Shown here in pieces: positions 9,142 to 18,376 of a stretch of 64,000 nucleotides of DNA. Numbering within the stretch: the stretch's first letter is position 1; each line of letters starts with the position of its first letter. The notes below the pieces were generated by a model. It was not told where the DNA came from. It did no database searches and saw only the letters and a list, made by a program, of their open reading frames with translations. Source of the DNA: Thiomicrospira aerophila AL3. Its GTDB lineage: Bacteria > Pseudomonadota > Gammaproteobacteria > Thiomicrospirales > Thiomicrospiraceae. The stretch spans positions 806,001-870,000 of the forward strand of contig NZ_CP007030.1 in the NCBI RefSeq assembly GCF_000227665.2, in the 5' to 3' direction. A program made the translations under genes and the position numbers.

Positions 9142-10683
9142 ATGTCTAACTTTGATCTAAACGCACTCAGTGGTATCAACGCCATGTCACAAGGCATGGG
9201 GGTGATTTCAAATAACCTTGCAAACTCCCAGACTATCGGTTTTAAAACCTCGCGCGCGGAATTTGCCGATTTATTTTCAGGTGCACAGAACTCGCCAGGT
9301 AATGGTGTGCGAGTGAATGGCATCGTACAGGATTTCACCCAGGGAACGATTTCTTCTACTGGTCGAGAATTGGACTTGGCAATTGATGGTGAGGGTTTTT
9401 TTATTCTGTCTGACCAAACGGGCAAATATAATAATCTTTATACGCGTAATGGTTCATTTAAAGTTGAAAAAGACGGGTTTTTAACTGATCAGAATGGTAA
9501 TGTTCTGCAAGGCTTTAACCAGGTGCCAGAGTTGTCAACAGAACTAAATCCAGTGTTTAGTACTGCGCTACAGGGTATTAATTTAGGGCAGTTGAGTAAT
9601 ACACCCAAAGCGACGGATTTTATGACCTACAACATTAACCTGAATGGTGGGGCTGATACCAATACCAGTATTGTTGGTGATCCAATTAACCAAGCAGTTG
9701 TTGGTGGCGATACGAATTACCCTAACATTCAGGCGCTATTTAGAAATGAATATACCGGTTTTCCTGATTATGTGTACCCTAAAACCATTCACGATTCATT
9801 GGGTGGTGAGCACAGTTTATTATCTAACTTTTTTAGTAATGGCGTGGTTTCACAAGTGGATTCGTTAATTGATGCCAATGGTAATGCTGTTGTCGCAGGA
9901 AATGGAGTAAAGTATTCTTCATGGTTGGTACAGTACACAATTAATGATCAGACGGGCCAACCCAGTGCAACCTTAGTTTCACCTGAAACAGGTCCGGAAG
10001 ATTTGCTGGGCCAAGTTTATGAGCTACGTTTTGATACCGATGGTCGCTATATTGGCACTTTTACACCAACTATTGACGGTGGAACAGCAGTTAGTTACAC
10101 CAATGACACACCTTTCGATTTAACCCAGCTTGATGATCCTGTGCAATGGACACGATTAAATGATCTGCCTAGCCTTAATTTTGTACTAAACAACTCAGGT
10201 GCAACAGACCCGCTGGGTAATGTTTCAAATACAACTCCTAACTTAACGCAGATTTTAGTTGATTTTAAAGACATGACTCAGTTTGACAGCAGTTATGTGT
10301 TGCGTGGTGTTACCCAAAATGGTTTTAGGGTCGGTGACTTGGTTGGTTTGACCATTAACACTTCAGGTATTATTGAGGCGCGCTACTCAAATGGTCGTAA
10401 TTTGGCGGTCGCACAACTTGCTTTAGGAAACTTTAATGATTTGAATGCATTAGAGAAGCTAGGTGGTCAAATGTATGCCGAATCCTTTAACTCGGGTCCA
10501 GTACAGATTTCAGCGGCCGGTGGCGGAACAGTAGGTAGCATTCGTGCTGGCTCGCTTGAGTTTTCTAATGTGGATGTCGCCAGTGAGCTCATTAAAATGA
10601 TTCAATTACAGCGCACCTATCAGGCTAGTGCGCAGGTGATATCAACCTCGCAGGAATTGACACGAACTATCTTAAACCTCTAA
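9142..10683 (+). CDS. flgE: Flagellar hook protein FlgE
   Basis: Structural protein of the flagellar hook. The N-terminal axial motif ISNNLANSQTIGFKTSRAEF is near residue 22, DLAIDGEGFFIL is near residue 75, and the C-terminal segment SNVDVASELIKMIQLQRTYQ is near residue 473, so both ends needed for polymerisation are intact. At 513 residues it is longer than E. coli FlgE (402); the extra length is in the surface-exposed middle (about residues 140-400), which varies widely between species. Last gene of the cluster; an intrinsic terminator follows 25 nt later, so flgFGHIJKL must lie elsewhere. Confidence 0.95.
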   Translation: MSNFDLNALSGINAMSQGMGVISNNLANSQTIGFKTSRAEFADLFSGAQNSPGNGVRVNGIVQDFTQGTISSTGRELDLAIDGEGFFILSDQTGKYNNLYTRNGSFKVEKDGFLTDQNGNVLQGFNQVPELSTELNPVFSTALQGINLGQLSNTPKATDFMTYNINLNGGADTNTSIVGDPINQAVVGGDTNYPNIQALFRNEYTGFPDYVYPKTIHDSLGGEHSLLSNFFSNGVVSQVDSLIDANGNAVVAGNGVKYSSWLVQYTINDQTGQPSATLVSPETGPEDLLGQVYELRFDTDGRYIGTFTPTIDGGTAVSYTNDTPFDLTQLDDPVQWTRLNDLPSLNFVLNNSGATDPLGNVSNTTPNLTQILVDFKDMTQFDSSYVLRGVTQNGFRVGDLVGLTINTSGIIEARYSNGRNLAVAQLALGNFNDLNALEKLGGQMYAESFNSGPVQISAAGGGTVGSIRAGSLEFSNVDVASELIKMIQLQRTYQASAQVISTSQELTRTILNL

Positions 10684-10708
10684 TATCTGCCTTATTGTGT
10701 TGCTTGTT

Positions 10709-10737
10709 AAAGCCAGAGTTGATCTCTGGCTTTTTTA
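10709..10737 (+). terminator. Rho-independent terminator after flgE
   Basis: AGCCAGAG and CTCTGGCT form an 8-bp stem around a 5-nt loop, followed by a run of T. It closes the flgBCDE transcript and insulates queA. Confidence 0.88.
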
Positions 10738-10812
10738 TTGGCTGGTGTTTTTTTTCTAAATCGGTCAAAATAGCGCCATTTTTATTAGTAAGCTTTGTCG
10801 CGGGTGAGGCCA

Positions 10813-11850
10813 TTGAAACGCCAAGACTTTTATTTTGAGTTACCTGAAGAACTGATTGCGCAACAACCTACTTCTCAGCGCCGTGCGAGTCGCTTGTTGG
10901 TTGTGCAAGGCACCGGGCTACAAGATAAGCAGTTTGTTGATATTCTTGATTTTATTGAGCCGCATGACCTGTTAGTCTTCAATAACACTAAAGTCATTCC
11001 AGCACGGCTGTTTGGTCAAAAAGCGACCGGCGGGCAAATTGAGCTGCTAATTGAACGCATCATTAACGACAGCCAGGCTTTGTGTCATATTCGCTCATCT
11101 AAGTCACCAAAACCAGGTGCGAAGCTGTGGATTGAAAATGCTTTTGAAGTCGAGGTACTGGGGCGCGAAGGGGCGTTGTTCTCAGTGGCCTTTGACCCAG
11201 CTAAAACGCCACTTGAATGGGTCGAAGCGCATGGCCACATGCCACTGCCGCCTTATATCGAACGGGCGGATACCGATAATGATAAAAACCGTTATCAAAC
11301 TGTTTATGCCACCAGGCCTGGTGCCGTTGCCGCGCCCACGGCGGGTTTGCATTTTGATGAAGCCATGCTTGCCGCAATTAAAGCCAAGGGGGCGGACATA
11401 GGCTTTGTGACCCTGCATGTCGGGGCAGGTACCTTTAAACCGGTGCAGGTTGATGACATTAGTCAACATACCATGCACTCCGAGTGGTTGGAGGTGGAAG
11501 CAGGCCTGGTCGAGCAGGTGAAGGCGGCACGAGCCAAGGGCGGACGTATAATTGCGGTCGGGACAACCTCGGTGCGTTGTTTGGAGTCGGCTTCCAAAGA
11601 TGGTCAGCTTCGACCCTACACGGGAGATACCGATATTTTTATAAGTCCTGGCTATCAATTTCAGCAGGTAGATGTGCTGTTAACCAATTTTCATCTACCT
11701 GAATCGACACTGATTATGTTAGTAAGCGCCTTAGCCGGGTATCAAGAAACCATGGCGGCCTATCGTCATGCCGTTGAACAGCGTTATCGTTTTTTTAGTT
11801 ATGGTGATGCGATGTTGGTGTTTAACAAAGCGCTCAGCAGAGAAGAATGA
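10813..11850 (+). CDS. queA: S-adenosylmethionine:tRNA ribosyltransferase-isomerase
   Basis: Transfers and isomerises the ribosyl part of SAM onto preQ1 at the tRNA wobble position, giving epoxyqueuosine. I place the start at the TTG of 10813 ([17 protein letters not shown]), which matches the N terminus of E. coli QueA and has GGTGAGG just upstream; the open frame extends to another TTG at 10795. Conserved stretches include [26 protein letters not shown] near residue 180, [11 protein letters not shown], and [10 protein letters not shown] near residue 300. Length 345 residues. It is followed by tgt, which acts one step earlier in the same pathway, after a 135-bp gap that holds a large inverted repeat. 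Confidence 0.93.
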   Translation: MKRQDFYFELPEELIAQQPTSQRRASRLLVVQGTGLQDKQFVDILDFIEPHDLLVFNNTKVIPARLFGQKATGGQIELLIERIINDSQALCHIRSSKSPKPGAKLWIENAFEVEVLGREGALFSVAFDPAKTPLEWVEAHGHMPLPPYIERADTDNDKNRYQTVYATRPGAVAAPTAGLHFDEAMLAAIKAKGADIGFVTLHVGAGTFKPVQVDDISQHTMHSEWLEVEAGLVEQVKAARAKGGRIIAVGTTSVRCLESASKDGQLRPYTGDTDIFISPGYQFQQVDVLLTNFHLPESTLIMLVSALAGYQETMAAYRHAVEQRYRFFSYGDAMLVFNKALSREE

Positions 11851-11881
11851 ATTTATCAGGTTTTACGCCGTTGAAGCGGAG

Positions 11882-11945
11882 CCTATGTGCTCCAGCGACG
11901 CCTCTTTTTGCGCAGCAAAAAGCCGAAGGAGTCGGGGCACATAGG
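11882..11945. repeat. Multi-stem inverted repeat between queA and tgt
   Basis: Outer arms CCTATGTGC (11882-11890) and GCACATAGG (11937-11945) are perfect complements. Inside them GAC/GTC and CCT/AGG pair, and the centre is TTTTTGC-GCA-GCAAAAA. The whole can fold into one long interrupted hairpin. No T-run follows, so it is not a standard terminator. It has the look of a REP- or MITE-like dispersed element, but I found no second copy in this window. Confidence 0.7.
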
Positions 11946-11985
11946 TGGAAGCGAATTGAATAATCTAGGCAGGAATAAGGTTTAA

Positions 11986-13098
<1,113 letters not shown>

Positions 13099-13209
13099 CG
13101 CGAGCCAGTTAAATAGGGTTAAATCAGGTTGGGTTAAAAAAGCTGATTTTTAAGGTAAGTTGTGCCAAAATACGCCGATTGTTTATTTTTGAATTTTAAG
13201 GAGTAGGGC

Positions 13210-13644
13210 ATGGATTTTTTTATTAGCAGTGCAATGGCTGATGGCGGCGGTTCGGGTGGAGCAGGCTGGGAAGGCCTTATTCCGTTAATTTTGTTGTTTG
13301 TGATCTTCTATTTCTTGTTGATTCGTCCACAACAGAAAAAGGTTAAAGAACACCGTAAACTAGTGAGCGAAGTTCAAAAAGGCGACGAAGTTATTACTTA
13401 TGGTGGTATTGGCGGGAAGATTCGTGACTTGGATGATGCGTTTTGTGAACTTGAAATTGCGCCGAACGTTATTGTTAAACTAGACCGTCAAAATATTGCG
13501 CGCCTATTGCCAAAAGGCACCTTAAAAACAGCGGGTGTTGGCGGTAAATCTGCTGATACCGATTCCAAAACAGATAGCAAAGCGGACGATAAAACGGACG
13601 ACAACGCTGAGTCAGCCGCTATTGAAAATAAAGAAACCAAGTAA
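13210..13644 (+). CDS. yajC: Preprotein translocase accessory subunit YajC
   Basis: Small inner-membrane partner of SecDF. One hydrophobic helix (about residues 18-36, LIPLILLFVIFYFLLIRP) is followed by the conserved RPQQKKVKEHRKL and a KGDEVITYGGIGGKI beta-rich segment. At 144 residues it is about 30 longer than E. coli YajC because of a low-complexity acidic and Lys-rich tail (Asp, Lys, Ser, Thr repeats) after residue 113. ATG at 13210 is preceded by AAGGAG. An intrinsic terminator follows, so secD may be partly uncoupled. Confidence 0.93.
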   Translation: MDFFISSAMADGGGSGGAGWEGLIPLILLFVIFYFLLIRPQQKKVKEHRKLVSEVQKGDEVITYGGIGGKIRDLDDAFCELEIAPNVIVKLDRQNIARLLPKGTLKTAGVGGKSADTDSKTDSKADDKTDDNAESAAIENKETK

Positions 13645-13660
13645 TGTGAATTGGTTGATG

Positions 13661-13683
13661 AAAGGGGCGTTGGCCCCTTTTTT
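13661..13683 (+). terminator. Terminator or attenuator between yajC and secD
   Basis: AAAGGGGC and GCCCCTTT form an 8-bp stem with a GTTG loop, followed by more T. It lies inside the yajC-secD-secF cluster and could reduce read-through into secD. Confidence 0.82.
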
Positions 13684-13745
13684 CATCGCGGAAATATCAT
13701 GAGTAGCCCACTTTCTATAGCCCAATTTAGCTAAAGGCTTGTTTT

Positions 13746-15629
13746 ATGTTTGAATCGCAACGTCAGATCATCTCAAATCGTTTTCCGGCTTGGAAATATC
13801 TGCTAGTTATTGTTGTTGTCGTGTTGGGCCTCACTTATGCGATGCCCAATATTTATGGTGATGACCCTTCCGTACAAATTTCGCCAGTGCAAGCTGGGCA
13901 ATTCAATGCCAACACTACTGAGCAAATTGAACAGCGATTAACCCAAGCAGGCCTGGTGCCTAAGTTGTTGAGCTTTGATGGTGAGCAATATCTGATTCGT
14001 TTTGAGGATGTTGACACCCAATTACAAGCAAACGATTTAATGCGCGAGTTATTTGGTCGTCAAGCGGTGGTGGCCTTGAACTTAGCACCGGCTACGCCAA
14101 ATTGGTTGCGTGCCTTGGGTGGTCAGCCGATGTACTTAGGTCTGGATTTGCGCGGGGGTGTGCACTTTCTAATGGATGTCGATATGGACGCGGCGGTAGC
14201 CAATGCCTATCGGCGTTTTGATGATGAGGTGCGTAATCTGCTGAGAGACGAGCGTATTCGTTATCAAACTGTTGAATACCAAGATGAAACCTTGCGCGTT
14301 ATCTTTCGTTCCGCTGAGGCGCGTGATCAAGGCTTAGTGCGTATTAATCGTGAAATGGGCAGTGAGCTGCAAACGCGTGCGTTAGATGAGGGTGATGTTG
14401 CGATGGTTGAGATGCGTTTGGCCGCCAGTGTGATCGCTGAAACCAAACGTTTTGCCTTGCAACAAAACATCACTACCTTGCGTAATCGTATTAATGAATT
14501 GGGCGTGGCGGAACCGGTCATTCAACAACAGGGTGAGCGTCGGATAGTGGTGCAGTTACCCGGTGTGCAGGATACCGCGCGAGCCAAAGAAATCTTAGGC
14601 GCGACCGCGACGCTTGAATTCCGTTTAGTAGATGAACGCGGAGATGCGGAGCGTGCTGAACGCACTGGCGCCGTGCCACCGAATACTCAGCTATTTAATT
14701 TTCGTGATGGCCGACCTATTCTACTCCAGCGTAATGTCATCGTGACGGGTGAGAGCGTTATTAATGCGCAGTCTGGGATAGATGCGCAGCAAGGCTCGCC
14801 ACAGGTCAGTGTTACCCTTGATGGCGCAGGGGGCCGTCGTATGTTGGCGACAACTCGTGACAATATTGGTAACCGGATGGCAGTGGTCTTCATTGAAAGT
14901 CGTGTTGAAACGATTGAGCGTGACGGTGAGTTAGTACGTGAACGCATTGTAACTCGAGATGTTATCAACGCGGCGGTTATTCGTGATCAGTTTGCTAATC
15001 GCTTCCAAATCACTGGTTTATCGAGTTCGCAAGAAGCGCAAAACCTAGCCTTATTACTCCGTGCCGGTGCGTTGGCGGCACCGATGGAAATTGTTGAAGA
15101 ACGTACTGTTGGGCCAAGCCTAGGTCAAGACAACATCAACCAAGGTCTAATGTCGGTCATTGTTGGTTTTATATTGGTGCTTATCGTTATGGCTTGGCGT
15201 TATAAAGCTTTTGGGATGATCGCTAACGTGGCGCTAACCGTTAACCTAGTGGTGATTGTTGCAGTGCTATCCTTATTACAAGCAACCCTCACACTGCCTG
15301 GTATCGCAGGGATTGTATTAACGGTCGGGATGGCGGTGGATGCCAACGTACTGATCTTTGAACGAATACGCGAAGAGATGAAAAAAAGCTCTATTCAAAC
15401 GGCGATTCATGCGGGCTATGAAAAGGCCTTTGTTACCATTGCCGATGCCAATATCACTACGCTGATTGCGGCGATTGTGTTATTTAGTTTTGGCACCGGG
15501 CCGATTAAAGGGTTTGCGATTACACTAACTATTGGTATTGCGACCTCAATGTTTACGGCGATATTGTTAACGCGAAGTTTAGTTAATTGGCGTTATGGCA
15601 ATAAACGTGTGACTAAGTTGTGGATTTAG
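13746..15629 (+). CDS. secD: Protein translocase subunit SecD
   Basis: RND-type membrane protein that uses proton motive force to pull proteins through SecYEG into the periplasm. One N-terminal helix (about residues 18-35) precedes a large periplasmic domain with GLDLRGGVHFLMDVD near residue 138, then five helices at the C terminus, with GIAGIVLTVGMAVDANVLIFERIREE (split motif around residue 520) as the conserved D4-type segment. Length 627 residues, close to E. coli SecD (615). It ends 9 nt before secF. Confidence 0.96.
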   Translation: MFESQRQIISNRFPAWKYLLVIVVVVLGLTYAMPNIYGDDPSVQISPVQAGQFNANTTEQIEQRLTQAGLVPKLLSFDGEQYLIRFEDVDTQLQANDLMRELFGRQAVVALNLAPATPNWLRALGGQPMYLGLDLRGGVHFLMDVDMDAAVANAYRRFDDEVRNLLRDERIRYQTVEYQDETLRVIFRSAEARDQGLVRINREMGSELQTRALDEGDVAMVEMRLAASVIAETKRFALQQNITTLRNRINELGVAEPVIQQQGERRIVVQLPGVQDTARAKEILGATATLEFRLVDERGDAERAERTGAVPPNTQLFNFRDGRPILLQRNVIVTGESVINAQSGIDAQQGSPQVSVTLDGAGGRRMLATTRDNIGNRMAVVFIESRVETIERDGELVRERIVTRDVINAAVIRDQFANRFQITGLSSSQEAQNLALLLRAGALAAPMEIVEERTVGPSLGQDNINQGLMSVIVGFILVLIVMAWRYKAFGMIANVALTVNLVVIVAVLSLLQATLTLPGIAGIVLTVGMAVDANVLIFERIREEMKKSSIQTAIHAGYEKAFVTIADANITTLIAAIVLFSFGTGPIKGFAITLTIGIATSMFTAILLTRSLVNWRYGNKRVTKLWI

Positions 15630-15638
15630 GAGTGAAGC

Positions 15639-16703
15639 ATGAGTACTAATTTAAACGCAGCACCCCTTACGAGTTCAAATAATCATGCCGCCGAGCAAGC
15701 CGATAGTAATACGGCACCGCTTGATTATGGCAAGATCAATTTTTTAAAAATTCGTACCCCCGCAGTGCTCTTATCGATTTTATTGATTATCGGCTCAGTA
15801 TTCGGTTTGTGGTACAAGGGACTCAATCTTGGTGTCGATTTTACCGGCGGTACGATTATTGAGCTAACTTATCCACAGGGCGCAGACCTGACGGAAATCC
15901 GTAGTCATCTAGTGGCGGCGGGTTACGATGAAGCTCAGGTTCAGCATTTTGGTTCATCACGTGAAGTGCTGATTCGAATTGCACCGCGCGAAGATATGGC
16001 CTCTGCAACTTTGAGTAACGAAGTCATGTCTGCGTTGCAAAAGTCTACTGATCAACTGATTGATTTGCGTCGTGTAGAGTTTGTTGGTCCGCAGGTCGGT
16101 GAAGAACTCACCACTGATGGAGCCTTGGCCGTGCTCTATGCCTTAATCGGTATCTTAATTTATGTAGCGTTACGCTTCGAGTATCGCTTTTCACTAGGGG
16201 CGATTGCCGCATTGGTGCATGATGTGGTAATCACGCTTGGTGTATTCGCCTGGACCCAGATCCAGTTTGACTTGACGGTTTTGGCAGCAATTCTAGCGAT
16301 AATAGGCTACTCGCTCAACGATACTATTGTTGTGTTTGACCGAATAAGGGAAAACTTTAGAACGGTCAGGGTAGGCACGCCCACCGAAGTCACCAACAAA
16401 GCGCTGAATGATATGCTGGCGCGAACCTTAATGACCTCCTTAACCACCTTGTTGGTTCTGACAGCACTTTATTTTTTAGGTGGTGAGATTATTCATGGTT
16501 TTGCCACAGCACTGATTATTGGTGTAGTGGTGGGTACCTATTCGTCGATCTATGTTGCGGGTAATATTGCCTTGATGTTAGGTGTCTCGAAACAAGACTT
16601 GATGCCACCGGTCAAAAAAGAGGGCGAGGCAAATGATTTGTCGGATGACGAGCTCCATAGAGATTTTCTTGCGCAAGAAGCCAAGCGAAAAGCACAAGAC
16701 TAG
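15639..16703 (+). CDS. secF: Protein translocase subunit SecF
   Basis: Partner of SecD, with six predicted helices. Motifs: GLNLGVDFTGGTIIEL near residue 64, VGPQVGEEL near residue 148, and IIGYSLNDTIVVFDRIREN near residue 228. At 354 residues it is somewhat longer than E. coli SecF (323), with a Ser/Asn-rich N-terminal lead and a charged C-terminal tail. A CAGGCCTG palindrome and then a terminator follow the stop. Confidence 0.96.
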   Translation: MSTNLNAAPLTSSNNHAAEQADSNTAPLDYGKINFLKIRTPAVLLSILLIIGSVFGLWYKGLNLGVDFTGGTIIELTYPQGADLTEIRSHLVAAGYDEAQVQHFGSSREVLIRIAPREDMASATLSNEVMSALQKSTDQLIDLRRVEFVGPQVGEELTTDGALAVLYALIGILIYVALRFEYRFSLGAIAALVHDVVITLGVFAWTQIQFDLTVLAAILAIIGYSLNDTIVVFDRIRENFRTVRVGTPTEVTNKALNDMLARTLMTSLTTLLVLTALYFLGGEIIHGFATALIIGVVVGTYSSIYVAGNIALMLGVSKQDLMPPVKKEGEANDLSDDELHRDFLAQEAKRKAQD

Positions 16704-16725
16704 CAGGCCTGCTGGATAAAAATGC

Positions 16726-16763
16726 ACAGCAGATTCAATGAGGTTGGATCTGCTGTTTTGTTT
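16726..16763 (+). terminator. Rho-independent terminator after secF
   Basis: ACAGCAGAT (16726-16734) pairs with ATCTGCTGT (16748-16756) around a 13-nt loop, followed by TTTGTTTT. It ends the queA-to-secF transcription block before prfC. Confidence 0.82.
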
Positions 16764-16795
16764 TAACCTGATTATTTTAGTAGTAGATTAAATTC

Positions 16796-18370
16796 ATGTC
16801 TTTGATTCTAGAAACCACACGCCGTCGCACCTTTGCGATTATTTCCCACCCCGATGCCGGTAAAACTACCGTTACCGAAAAACTCTTGTTATACGGTGGT
16901 GCTATTCAAATGGCTGGTGCCGTGAAAAGCCGCAAAACGGATCGTGGTGCCACGTCAGACTGGATGAAAATGGAGCAGGAGCGGGGTATTTCGGTGGCCT
17001 CGTCGGTGATGCAGTTTCCCTATAAAGACGTGATGATGAATCTGTTGGATACCCCTGGGCATGAGGACTTTTCTGAAGATACCTATCGGGTTTTAACCGC
17101 AGTGGATTCGGCGCTAATGGTCATTGACGTGGCCAAAGGGGTCGAGGATCGTACCATTAAACTGATGGAGGTCTGTCGCTTACGTGATACGCCTATTTTG
17201 ACCTTTATCAACAAGCTTGACCGGGAAGGGAAAGAGCCGATTGAGTTGTTGGATGAGGTGGAAGACGTTTTGAAAATCGAATGCGCCCCAATGACTTGGC
17301 CGATTGGTATGGGCAAGCGATTTAAAGGCATTTACCATTTGTATAACGACACGATTCGTTTATTTGCTCAGGCTGATGGCCAGCGTGCCAGCGAGGGTGA
17401 GTTGATTCAGGGCTTGGATAACCCAAGATTGGATGAGTTGATTGGCGGCATGGCGGATGAACTTCGTGATGAAATTGAGTTGGTGCGCGGTGCCAGTCAT
17501 GAGTTTGATTTAGAAACTTTTTTACAGGGCAAGCAAACCCCGGTGTTTTTTGGTTCTGCAGTGAATAACTTTGGACTGCAAGAGTTGCTAGATGGGTTTG
17601 CGATGTATGCACCGCCGCCCAAAGGCCGCGAAACCGAAGACCGCTTTGTAAAAGCAGACGAAGACAAGATGACTGGATTTGTGTTTAAAATCCAAGCAAA
17701 CATGGATCCAGCACACCGTGACCGTGTCGCGTTTATGCGGATTGTGTCGGGCAAATACGAGGCCGGCAAAAAACTCAAACACGTGCGCATTGGCAAGGAC
17801 GTTAAAATCTCCAAAGCGATTACCTTTTTAGCCAATAAACGTGAGCAGGCCGAAGAAGCCTATCCAGGCGATATTATTGGTTTACACAACCATGGCACCA
17901 TTAAAATTGGCGATACCTTTACTGAGGGTGAGGTTTTAAAGTTTACCGGTATCCCGAACTTTGCTCCAGAGCTATTCCGTCGCGCACGTTTAAAAGATCC
18001 GATGAAAATGAAAGCCCTGCAAAAAGGTCTGACGCAACTATCTGAAGAAGGCGCAACCCAGCTCTATCGCCCGATTAGTAATAATGATTTAATTTTGGGC
18101 GCGGTGGGGGTTTTGCAGTTTGAAGTGGTGGCACAACGCTTAGCCGATGAGTACAACGTGGCCTGTCAGTTTGAGCCAGTCAATGTCGCCACTGCGCGCT
18201 GGGTGATTGGCGACAAGGCAGAAATCAGCAAGTTTTTGGATAAGGTAACCGACAATGTCGCCTATGATGCCGCTGATCAGTTGGTCTATATCGCGCCAAC
18301 GCGGGTCAATTTACAATTGACCGAAGAGCGTTGGCCTAACCTAAAATTTGTCGCCACCCGCGAGCACTAA
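16796..18370 (+). CDS. prfC: Peptide chain release factor 3 (RF3)
   Basis: Translational GTPase that recycles RF1 and RF2 from the ribosome after termination. G1 loop SHPDAGKTT near residue 18, switch I with [17 protein letters not shown] (G3) near residue 86 and NKLD (G4) near residue 141 are all intact. Length 524 residues (E. coli 529). It stands alone between the secF terminator and a convergent leftward gene whose stop is 6 bp away. Confidence 0.96.
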   Translation: MSLILETTRRRTFAIISHPDAGKTTVTEKLLLYGGAIQMAGAVKSRKTDRGATSDWMKMEQERGISVASSVMQFPYKDVMMNLLDTPGHEDFSEDTYRVLTAVDSALMVIDVAKGVEDRTIKLMEVCRLRDTPILTFINKLDREGKEPIELLDEVEDVLKIECAPMTWPIGMGKRFKGIYHLYNDTIRLFAQADGQRASEGELIQGLDNPRLDELIGGMADELRDEIELVRGASHEFDLETFLQGKQTPVFFGSAVNNFGLQELLDGFAMYAPPPKGRETEDRFVKADEDKMTGFVFKIQANMDPAHRDRVAFMRIVSGKYEAGKKLKHVRIGKDVKISKAITFLANKREQAEEAYPGDIIGLHNHGTIKIGDTFTEGEVLKFTGIPNFAPELFRRARLKDPMKMKALQKGLTQLSEEGATQLYRPISNNDLILGAVGVLQFEVVAQRLADEYNVACQFEPVNVATARWVIGDKAEISKFLDKVTDNVAYDAADQLVYIAPTRVNLQLTEERWPNLKFVATREH

Positions 18371-18376
18371 AAATCG

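Noticed and set aside
10684-10812. Possible preQ1 riboswitch ahead of queA
   Set aside because: The only structure is the flgE terminator; no preQ1-I or II type pseudoknot pattern or conserved A-rich tail is visible.
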